Of a DNA stretch of 64,000 bases, positions 19,234 through 26,765 are shown piece by piece. The notes beneath the pieces are model-generated. The model ran no database searches. It was not told where the DNA came from and was given only the letters and a program-made list of their open reading frames with translations. Source of the stretch: Cyclobacteriaceae bacterium (lineage in GTDB: Bacteria; Bacteroidota; Bacteroidia; Cytophagales; Cyclobacteriaceae); assembly GCA_016787665.1 (NCBI GenBank), contig JAEUUC010000001.1, positions 23,948 through 87,947 on the forward strand, in the 5' to 3' direction. The first letter of the stretch is position 1; every line of letters starts with the position of its first letter. The position numbers and the translations under genes are program-made.

Positions 19234-22200
19234 TTACTTGACCATTTCCGTTGCCCAACCCAACACCTCGCTGGCCAATTTGGTCAGCTCTTTGGTGTCA
19301 CCTTTTAACTGCGTAGTCTTCATTACCTCACCGCGGTGAAGGAGAAAGACGTTGAGCGTAACCGTGGTGCCGCTCACTGCGTAGCGACCGGTTAACTGGT
19401 ACGCTTCAGTGCTGGTGCTGCCGGGGTAGAATACAATGGAGTTGTCCGCATTGCGCGAAGCCAGGTCCGAGAGTTCTTTGTCCAGCAACTTGTTGAGGTT
19501 GAGTTTGTCGACCGGAACTGCTTCATCCTGAAAAATACAATTGCTGAACACGGGTTTTTCTTTAGCAAGGACAATCTTCTTCCGCACCTCCTCGTCCACT
19601 ACGCCAATGTTGAAGTTGGTGGTGCGCACCACCTGCGGCTGCTGGCGGGCGCCACTGCTGGCGGCAATGTCTTCCACCAGCTTTTGCGCCACATCAAACC
19701 ACTGGCCCAGGTTGAGGAACTGGCGGCCCTCCAACACGCTGGGATCTTCCTTGGCGGATTTCAACAACGCATAGGTCAACACCCCCTGGTTGTAGCGCCC
19801 CATTTCATAGGCACTCTGATCACTGGCGGCTGCGGAGAGAATGAACAAGCCCGAACGCTCGTTGAGCTTGTCGATGGCCTTAATGAACTTGCCCTGCTCA
19901 TCGCTGCGGGCACCAGTGTAGCCCTGGTTGGCGTCACCGAGTTTCACGATGTCGTTAATCGCCTGGCCGCTGTTGCAGGCATCCAGAATGAGCACCCGCT
20001 TCTGCGCCTTGATGCGCGAAGGCTGAATCCACTCGAAGAGTTCTTTGGTGGAAATACCCGCGCCCTCGGGGTTGGCCATGGCCGAGGCATCGGCCGTGAG
20101 GAAGTAGAACTGCTGATCGGAAGGGTTCATCACCCCGTGGCCGGCAAAGAAGATGAGCAGCACATCGTTGGGCTGCGCCTGCTTGCCGATGGATTCAAAA
20201 ACCGATTGAATCGATTTTTTATCCGGAAAGAACTTGCGATCGGCTTCTGTGTGGATAGGGTAGAGGTGAATGCGGTTGGTGCCATCGAAGTTGAAGAGCT
20301 TGCCGGCTGCGGTGTTCAGGGCGTTGCTGAAGTCGCGGGCATCTTTGGCGGCATACTTGAGGTCGAGCGCATCGCCTTTGTAATCACTTACGCCCACCAC
20401 CACGGCATGCAGGGCCGGGGGGTCTGATTTTTTTTCACTCACCGTTTCCACCGCGGCCCCACGCGAGCCGATGTCGTTTTTCTTCGTGAAGGCCCGCACC
20501 GACACCTGGTTGGGCTGGCCTGGTTTAAAGAGAGGTTCGACTTCACTGATTGGCAGCACCAACAGGTAATCATTTCCCGAGGGTACGAGTTGTTTGACCT
20601 CCAACCGTTTCACTTCAATGCCGTTGACGAACACCACCGTTTGGCCGAGGCCACCCCTGCGGGGGGTGATGCGAAACTGGTAAGCTCCCTCTTTACCATG
20701 TTCCAATTCTTCGACGGTGGGAATAAGGTCACACAGGTCGAGGTCAGAGAGTTTGGGCGAGTTGATTTCTTCGCCTTTCATGATGCGTTCGGCCAGGTTG
20801 GGCACCCACAGTTGGTCTTTCACCTGGTCGAGTTCGATTACTTCCGTGCCGCACGTAAAGTACAACAGCTTGCGGGCATTTTCGGTACCATCATAACGAT
20901 AGTGTTCATCATACACGAGGTAGTCGGTGGAGTCGATGGCTAGGAGCGTGTATTTCAGTTTTCCGGTTTCGGCATCCCATATTTTTGCGGTATTGTCGAC
21001 AGAGGCCGTCACAATCAGCTGCGCATCGGGGCTGAAGGTAGCTGAGATCACTCTATTGGAATGTCCCACCAAACTGGCGAGCTGTGCTCCGTTCCGAGCA
21101 TCCCAAATTTTGGCGGTGTTGTCAGTAGATGCGGTCAAAATCCGGTGCCCATCTCGGTTGAAGGTGGCTGAGTTCACCCCGTCTGAGTGGCCCCCAAGGC
21201 TCATGACCAGTGTTCCGTTTCGGACATCCCATATTTTGGCTGTTTTGTCATGTGATGCCGTCACGATCCACTGCCCATCCGGGCTGAAAGCGGCTGACCA
21301 CACGTAACCTGAGTGCCCCTCCAGGCTCGCTAGCAGTTTGCCGTTCAGGGCATCCCAGATTTTGGCTGTGTTGTCCAAGGATGCCGTGACGATCCGCTGC
21401 CCATCGGGGCTGAAGGTGGCTGACTTCACGGGGCTTGAATGACCCACCAAGCTGACGAGCAGGACTCCGTTCCGGGCATCCCAGATTTTGGCAGTCGTAT
21501 CGGAAGATGCCGTTACTATCCTTTGCCCATTGGGGCTGAAGGCGGCAGAGTATAACCAACTGGAATGTCCCATTAGGATGGCGAGCAGTGCTCCATCACG
21601 GACATCCCAGATTTTGGCGGTGTTTTCGAAGTTAGATGCCGTGACAATCTGCTGTCCATCGGGGCTAAAGGTGGTTGAGGTCACCGACTTGGAATGCCCC
21701 AGACTGGTGAGTAGTGTGCCTTTATGAGCATCCCAGATTTTGGCAGTGTTGTCGAAGTTACCTCCTGTTACAATTCGTTGCCCATCGGGCCTGAAGCAGG
21801 CAGAATACACATAGCCTGAATGCCCCTCCAAGCTCGCGAGCAGCGGACCGTTGCGGGCATCCCAGATTTTGGCGCTGTTGTCAACAGATGTCGTCAGAAT
21901 CCGTTGCCCATCGGGGCTAAAGGCGGCTGAGTTCAATCCACCGTCATGTCCCACTAGCCTGTCAAGCAGCGCTCCGTTCAGGGCATCCCAGATTCTGGCG
22001 GTGTTGTCGCGTGAAGCCGTCACAATCAACTGCCCATCAGGGCTGAACGAAGCTGACTTCACCGAGCTTGCATGCCCTTCTAGGCTGGCGAGCAGTGTTC
22101 CGTTCTGGGCGTTCCAGATTTTGGCGGTGCTGTCATATGATGCGGTTACAATCCGCTGGCCATCTGGGCTGAAGATGGCTGATTTCACCAACTCTGAATG

Positions 22201-22929
22201 CTCGTCCAGGCTGGCAAGCAACGCACCGTTCCGAGCGTCCCAAATCTTGGCAGTGTTGTCGTCAGATGCTGTCACACTCCACTGCCCATTGGGGCTAAAG
22301 GAGGCTGAGTTCAATCCGCTGGCATGCCCCATGAGGCTCACGAGTAGTGCTCCGTTACGTGCATCCCAGATTTTGGCGGTTTTGTCGCGTGAGGCGGTCA
22401 TAATCCGTTGGCCATCGGGACTAAAGGTGGCTGAGTTCAATCCGCTGGAATGCCCAACCAGGGTGGCGAGCAATGCTCCGTTATTTGCATCCCATATTCT
22501 GGCGGTATAGTCGTTAGATGCTGTTACAATCCGCTGGCCATTGGGGCTGAAAGTAGCCGAGTTCACCGACCTTGAATGCCCAACCAGACTTATGAGCAGC
22601 GCTCCGTTCCGGGCGTCCCAGATTTTTGCCGTGTTGTCAACAGATGCTGTCACAATCCGCTGGCCATCGGGGCTGAAGGTGGCCGAGTACACCCAATTAG
22701 AATGCCCCACCAGGCTGGCAAGCAGCGCCCCGTCCCGAGCATCCCAAATTTTGGCAGTGTTGTCCGTAGATGCCGTCACAATCCGCTGCCCATAGGGGCT
22801 AAAGGTGCCTGACCAAACTGTACCCGTATGCCCCACCGGCAGCATAATTTTGGGCTGCTGCTGGGCGTTGGCGGTGAGTATGGGTAGCCCAAAAAGGAAA
22901 GTGAACGTAACGAGAATTCGGCTAAACAT
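19234..22929 (-). CDS. Secreted WD40-repeat caspase (15 WD repeats)
   Basis: A 1231-residue protein: signal peptide to about residue 23, then fifteen WD40 repeats (residues about 31-661) of 42 residues each. A linker beta domain follows (about 665-820). The SRGAAVE motif has its Arg at 823, next to a caspase domain (about 838-1090) with His931 (FFAGHG) and Cys985 (LDACNSG). The C-terminal domain has about 140 residues. The repeats are nearly identical except at a few fixed positions. WD propellers bind ligands or partner proteins, so this looks like a sensor-protease. It is downstream of the CAP gene (53 bases), probably one operon from the promoter at 23646-23674. Confidence 0.92.
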   Translation of the reverse strand: MFSRILVTFTFLFGLPILTANAQQQPKIMLPVGHTGTVWSGTFSPYGQRIVTASTDNTAKIWDARDGALLASLVGHSNWVYSATFSPDGQRIVTASVDNTAKIWDARNGALLISLVGHSRSVNSATFSPNGQRIVTASNDYTARIWDANNGALLATLVGHSSGLNSATFSPDGQRIMTASRDKTAKIWDARNGALLVSLMGHASGLNSASFSPNGQWSVTASDDNTAKIWDARNGALLASLDEHSELVKSAIFSPDGQRIVTASYDSTAKIWNAQNGTLLASLEGHASSVKSASFSPDGQLIVTASRDNTARIWDALNGALLDRLVGHDGGLNSAAFSPDGQRILTTSVDNSAKIWDARNGPLLASLEGHSGYVYSACFRPDGQRIVTGGNFDNTAKIWDAHKGTLLTSLGHSKSVTSTTFSPDGQQIVTASNFENTAKIWDVRDGALLAILMGHSSWLYSAAFSPNGQRIVTASSDTTAKIWDARNGVLLVSLVGHSSPVKSATFSPDGQRIVTASLDNTAKIWDALNGKLLASLEGHSGYVWSAAFSPDGQWIVTASHDKTAKIWDVRNGTLVMSLGGHSDGVNSATFNRDGHRILTASTDNTAKIWDARNGAQLASLVGHSNRVISATFSPDAQLIVTASVDNTAKIWDAETGKLKYTLLAIDSTDYLVYDEHYRYDGTENARKLLYFTCGTEVIELDQVKDQLWVPNLAERIMKGEEINSPKLSDLDLCDLIPTVEELEHGKEGAYQFRITPRRGGLGQTVVFVNGIEVKRLEVKQLVPSGNDYLLVLPISEVEPLFKPGQPNQVSVRAFTKKNDIGSRGAAVETVSEKKSDPPALHAVVVGVSDYKGDALDLKYAAKDARDFSNALNTAAGKLFNFDGTNRIHLYPIHTEADRKFFPDKKSIQSVFESIGKQAQPNDVLLIFFAGHGVMNPSDQQFYFLTADASAMANPEGAGISTKELFEWIQPSRIKAQKRVLILDACNSGQAINDIVKLGDANQGYTGARSDEQGKFIKAIDKLNERSGLFILSAAASDQSAYEMGRYNQGVLTYALLKSAKEDPSVLEGRQFLNLGQWFDVAQKLVEDIAASSGARQQPQVVRTTNFNIGVVDEEVRKKIVLAKEKPVFSNCIFQDEAVPVDKLNLNKLLDKELSDLASRNADNSIVFYPGSTSTEAYQLTGRYAVSGTTVTLNVFLLHRGEVMKTTQLKGDTKELTKLASEVLGWATEMVK
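20949..22840 (-). repeat. Fifteen tandem 126-bp WD40-coding repeats
   Basis: In-frame units of 126 bases (one is 129) encode the WD repeats of the caspase at 19234. The core AKIWDARNGALL and SPDGQRIVTAS recur with very little change, while the residues after GH and around TAS-x-D vary between units. Fifteen units exceed one seven- or eight-bladed propeller, suggesting two propellers. Confidence 0.92.
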
Positions 22930-22982
22930 GAACGGAAGTTAAGTCGGTAACTCTGTTCCCACAAACTGGCTTTCCCCGCTCG

Positions 22983-23621
22983 CTATCCCCCGGCAAAATC
23001 CATCACGCAATTCCACTGGTATGTTTTATGCCGCTGGATCGATAACCCCACCACCTGGTAGGCGGGCGACAGGATGTTCTTGCGATGCCCCAGCGAGGGC
23101 ACACCCTCGTCCACCAGCAATTGCATGAGGATGTCCATGGCATCGGCATACCCGTACGAACAGTTTTCGGCCATGGCCACGGACTTGTTGTAATATTTTC
23201 GCACACGATCAAAGCAAGGTGTACCATCAGTCGAGTCGTGACCAATTTCGCCCGTGCGCCCCATGTCCAGTGCGTGAGCGCGGGCCGATTGAAACAATCC
23301 CGCGCACGTGTTTAGCATGGTGAGGTTGGCAACTTTTTCAAGATCGGTAACCAGAGATCGGGTAAACCGGTTGTCCTCACCCGTGCTGGCCAGGTAAGGT
23401 TGTGCCAGCGTGTTCCAGAATTTCCTGCCGTTGAGCCGGCTCAGGTTCATGAGCAATACCAAATCTTTCTCCTGCTGGGTGAGGGCGGCATCCTGAGCCG
23501 CAGTGTTGGCTTTTTCAATTTCAGCCGCAGTCCACGAGGCGCGGGCGCGCTCCACCCAGTTGGTTTGGGCGTGCAGCAGCGCTGACGAAAAGGCGAAAAG
23601 GATGGCTAGCCACGTTTTCAT
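22983..23621 (-). CDS. Secreted CAP/SCP-domain protein
   Basis: A 212-residue protein with a signal peptide (ending LLHAQ). Its CAP domain shows SARAHALDM, the His of GHDSTDG, AENCSYGYADAM and LGHRKNILSP, matching the CAP motifs and the usual His/Glu cavity residues. Bacterial CAP proteins are secreted and poorly understood; lipid binding, peptidoglycan and protease roles have all been proposed. It is the first gene of the minus unit that continues into the WD40-caspase, driven by an ECF-type promoter 24 bases before its ATG. Confidence 0.88.
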   Translation of the reverse strand: MKTWLAILFAFSSALLHAQTNWVERARASWTAAEIEKANTAAQDAALTQQEKDLVLLMNLSRLNGRKFWNTLAQPYLASTGEDNRFTRSLVTDLEKVANLTMLNTCAGLFQSARAHALDMGRTGEIGHDSTDGTPCFDRVRKYYNKSVAMAENCSYGYADAMDILMQLLVDEGVPSLGHRKNILSPAYQVVGLSIQRHKTYQWNCVMDFAGG

Positions 23622-23645
23622 ATGACATTGGGTTGGTGTTTGCCT

Positions 23646-23674
23646 GTTGATGGGTAAGACAAGCGAAAGTCAAC
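23646..23674 (-). promoter_or_regulatory. Candidate ECF-sigma promoter (CAP / WD40-caspase unit)
   Basis: On the minus strand GTTGAC (23674-23669), 16 bases, CATCAAC (23652-23646), then 24 bases to the ATG at 23621. It is back to back with the promoter at 23703; the two -35 boxes form an 11-base inverted repeat. Confidence 0.65.
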
Positions 23675-23702
23675 CGTGTGACCTTGTCAAATATTGACCT
23701 TG

Positions 23703-23730
23703 GTTGACTTTCTACCGTTCAAGACATAAC
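23703..23730 (+). promoter_or_regulatory. Candidate ECF-sigma promoter (caspase-TPR gene)
   Basis: GTTGAC (23703-23708), 16 bases, CATAAC (23725-23730), then 26 bases to the ATG at 23757. The -10 box is the one in the set that lacks the extra base of CATNAAC. Confidence 0.6.
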
Positions 23731-23756
23731 TTAGACGGGAAATAATTTCAGTTGGC

Positions 23757-26510
23757 ATGGCTAAAGAAAAAAACGCCTTCTGCGCATTGCTTTTATTTGC
23801 AGCGCTGTTCTCTATTCCAGTGCTTTCGCTGGCCCAAACCAACACCAAAGGTGCTGAAGCCGAGATGGCCGTGCCGCCTATGAAGGGCAAGGTCTACGCT
23901 CTGGTGGTAGGTGTTTCGGACTACAAAAACGACATGATCAATGATTTACGGTATGCCGCAGCCGATGCCCGTGCTGTGGCCGAATATCTGAAGACAGGCC
24001 CGTTGAAAGTTGAGAAGCTGATCGAGCTGTATGACAAGGACGCTACCCGCAGCGGCATTCAAAACAAGGGCCTGGCCGTGATTGATGGTTTGGTTTTCGA
24101 CCACGTGATCCAACCCGAAGATATGATTCTGGTGTACCTGTCGGGCCACGGAGGCGCGTTTACGAAAGACAACAGTTTCTTCTTTCCCCACGATGCCGCC
24201 CATGCCACGGATGCCGGTACCTCGTTTAGCATCAAACGCATTAAGGGTAAAATCCGCGACTGGTCTACCGAGAGCAAAGCAACGGTAATTTTTGTCTTTG
24301 ATGCCTGCCGCTCGGCCACGCTGGCGAAAGGGCAGAGTGAAATGGACCTTACGGAAGTGAGCAAGTTTTTGGAGGAAGATACCGGAGAGTTGTTACTCGC
24401 GGCATCAGAAGGAGGTGAACCCGCATTGGAGAAAGCCGAGTTGCGGCACGGTGTCTTTTCCTTTTGCCTCCTGGAGGCTTTGTATGGCAAAGCGGACCAA
24501 AACAAAGATGGGTGGGTATCGGTGGGTGAGTTGAAAACATATCTGGATGCAAACGTGCCCGACCGCACGAAGTCGGATCCGACACCCCAGCGCCCTATGG
24601 TGAAGTACCCCGCTGGGTTTGGGAAGAAATTGGTGGCACCCGTTACTCCGGAGTTGCTCGCGAAGGCCGATGAAAAACTGAAACTGGATTTGAGCAGCGC
24701 TCCGGTGGTACAATTGGCCGCCAAAGGTGGAAGTTCCAATGCCAAAGCCAATCAACTTAGCGAACTCATAGGCAAGTTTCGCGAGGCGCTGGACAAAGGC
24801 AACCTGGTGCGCCCAGCAACAGCGTGCGCCTACCACTATTTTCAGCAAATGACCAAGTTGGTGCCTGTTTCTAGTTTACAAGCCGAACTTACGGATTTGA
24901 AGGTGGCCCTATACGACAAAGCCCTCACCACACTTAACGAAGATATCAATGGCGAACGCAAGTATATGCGAGGTGTCGGGCGGACAACATACAACACCAA
25001 TTATTATAACGATGCGCGGCAGGGTGTGGAAATATATAAAAGGCTGAGTCAGGGGCGATCAATCGATCCCGACCTTGAGGCTCTTGAGTCATACTTGGAG
25101 GCGCGGGACCTCAGTGTCCAATTTGTGAATAGTGGTTTTGAGGAACATAAGCTAAGTAAGCGGGCAATAAAAACCCTTCAAACTGCATTGGAAAAGCATC
25201 CCGATCAGGCCTTTTTATGGCAGGGTTTAGCAATGGCATATCATGATGCTACAAGTTATTCCGATGGCATTAACGCGGCAGAGAAGGCAAAAGCCTTTGC
25301 GCCTTTTTGGAGTTATCCCCTCGTAACCATGGCTGATTGCTATTTTCACCAAGAGGATTTTGAGACAGCGTCTGCATACTTGAAGGAGGCATTGGAACTC
25401 AATCAGCAAGATGTTTGCGCCTTTCAATGGGCGGGGCGAGTACTCATGGAGTTTGACCGAGTTGATGAGGCGGAGGAGATGTTGCAAAAGGCGGTGGATT
25501 TGAATCCGGAAGACTCAGAATTGTACCGGGAACTGGGTGATATCCTTGGTCGGTTGGGCAAAGAAGAAGAAGCCATCGAAAAGTACAAGAAGGCAACGGA
25601 ATTAAGTCCGAACTATGCTGGTGCTTACTTCGGCTGGGGCGTTGCCTTACATCTACTCGGCCGTCATGAAGAAGCCATTGAAAAGTTCAAAAAGGTCACC
25701 AGTTTAGACCCGGAATTTGGTCCTTATACAATATGGGGCGTTGCTCTCAACGACCTAGGTCGTCATGAAGAAGCCATTGAAAAGTACAAAAAGGCTATCG
25801 AACTGAATATAACTGACGCGTTCGCTTATTACAACTGGGGCGTTACTCTCAACGACCTAGGCCGCCATGAAGAAGCTATTGAAAAGTACAAAAAGGCTAT
25901 CGAACTGGATCCAAGTGATGTCGATGCTTACCTCGACTGGGGCGTTACTCTCAACGACCTAGGCCGCCATGAAGAAGCTATTGAAAAGTACAAAAAGGCT
26001 ATCGAACTGGATCCAAGTGATGCCGATGCTTACTATAACTGGGGCAATTCCCTTTATCATCTCGGTAAATATGACGAGGCTATTGAAAAGTACAAAATGG
26101 TTATTGAACTGGATCCAAGCGATGCCTGGAGTTATTACGAAATCGGTGCACTTCATAGCAAGCTTGGGCGGGCTGTCGAGGCGGCTGCGAATTATCAGAG
26201 AGCAATTGACCTTGCCGGAGAAGATAAGGCGCTTTTAGCCTGGAGCTATCTTAGGCTTAAAGAATGGGACAAGAGCAAGAGTCTGTTTGAGGAGTCGATT
26301 CGGTTAGCACCCGATGAGAATTCTGGCTATTATGATTACGCGTGCTTCTTCGCGTTAACCGAGAAGCCCAGCGAAGCCCTGAAGCAACTGGAGATTGCCT
26401 TTTCCAAGGGTTGGAAGGATTGGCCATACCTGGAACGCGATGAAGATCTGAAATCGCTGCGGGGGTTGAAGGAGTTCAATGACCTCGTGGCAAAGTACAA
26501 GAAGCCGTAA
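23757..26510 (+). CDS. Secreted caspase-TPR protein
   Basis: A 917-residue protein. The signal peptide ends near Gln27, directly followed by T30-K31-G32-A33-E34. The caspase domain spans about residues 46-290 with His131 (YLSGHGGAF) and Cys184 (FDACRSA). Near residue 248 lies DQNKDGWVSVGE, an exact 12-residue EF-hand-type loop. A helical linker and about a dozen TPRs (residues about 480-830) follow; several are nearly identical. The TPRs probably bind partners or oligomerise. Divergent from the CAP/WD40-caspase unit and sharing its promoter region. Confidence 0.92.
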   Translation: MAKEKNAFCALLLFAALFSIPVLSLAQTNTKGAEAEMAVPPMKGKVYALVVGVSDYKNDMINDLRYAAADARAVAEYLKTGPLKVEKLIELYDKDATRSGIQNKGLAVIDGLVFDHVIQPEDMILVYLSGHGGAFTKDNSFFFPHDAAHATDAGTSFSIKRIKGKIRDWSTESKATVIFVFDACRSATLAKGQSEMDLTEVSKFLEEDTGELLLAASEGGEPALEKAELRHGVFSFCLLEALYGKADQNKDGWVSVGELKTYLDANVPDRTKSDPTPQRPMVKYPAGFGKKLVAPVTPELLAKADEKLKLDLSSAPVVQLAAKGGSSNAKANQLSELIGKFREALDKGNLVRPATACAYHYFQQMTKLVPVSSLQAELTDLKVALYDKALTTLNEDINGERKYMRGVGRTTYNTNYYNDARQGVEIYKRLSQGRSIDPDLEALESYLEARDLSVQFVNSGFEEHKLSKRAIKTLQTALEKHPDQAFLWQGLAMAYHDATSYSDGINAAEKAKAFAPFWSYPLVTMADCYFHQEDFETASAYLKEALELNQQDVCAFQWAGRVLMEFDRVDEAEEMLQKAVDLNPEDSELYRELGDILGRLGKEEEAIEKYKKATELSPNYAGAYFGWGVALHLLGRHEEAIEKFKKVTSLDPEFGPYTIWGVALNDLGRHEEAIEKYKKAIELNITDAFAYYNWGVTLNDLGRHEEAIEKYKKAIELDPSDVDAYLDWGVTLNDLGRHEEAIEKYKKAIELDPSDADAYYNWGNSLYHLGKYDEAIEKYKMVIELDPSDAWSYYEIGALHSKLGRAVEAAANYQRAIDLAGEDKALLAWSYLRLKEWDKSKSLFEESIRLAPDENSGYYDYACFFALTEKPSEALKQLEIAFSKGWKDWPYLERDEDLKSLRGLKEFNDLVAKYKKP
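25545..26130 (+). repeat. Tandem 102-bp TPR-coding repeats
   Basis: In-frame 34-codon TPR units inside the caspase-TPR gene. The adjacent units at about 25836-25937 and 25938-26039 are almost identical at the DNA level (shared core HEEAIEKYKKAIELDPSD), indicating recent duplication. Confidence 0.85.
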
Positions 26511-26517
26511 CGATATC

Positions 26518-26658
26518 ATGGCTAACAAAGCAATGAACACCGAACACAGTGGGGGAAAAAACCGGGGCACGGGTTACTATGGCAAACGGGCCAACGCCAA
26601 GCGCGAAAGCAATAAAGCACGCAGGGAGGCCGCCAAAAAAATACTTCGGGATTCCTAG
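26518..26658 (+). CDS. Small basic protein (46 residues), unknown
   Basis: ATG at 26518, 7 bases after the caspase-TPR stop, opens a 46-residue frame rich in Lys, Arg, Asn and Gly (KNRGTGYYGKRANAKRES.. ending KKILRDS). No signal peptide and no recognised family. The basic, Gly/Tyr-containing composition suggests nucleic-acid binding, but this is a guess. Coding status rests on position and composition only. Confidence 0.45.
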   Translation: MANKAMNTEHSGGKNRGTGYYGKRANAKRESNKARREAAKKILRDS

Positions 26659-26765
26659 CACCGCACCGGCTCCACATCATGCACCGGTAAGCAAGCCGGG
26701 TGCCGATTACTCGTTGTTGCCGTCAACCTCTGAAAATGGTTTATTGTGCCGTTATTTGCCCTCGT

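Noticed and set aside
19684..20427. 247-residue frame antisense to the caspase domain of the WD40 protein
   Set aside because: Shadow of a well supported coding region with catalytic His and Cys.
21851..22510. 219-residue open frame antisense to the WD40 repeats
   Set aside because: It is the mirror of a repetitive coding region; no independent signal, family or start context.
20949..22840. Possible CRISPR-like array because of regular spacing
   Set aside because: The 126-base units are in-frame WD40 coding repeats with no spacer structure.
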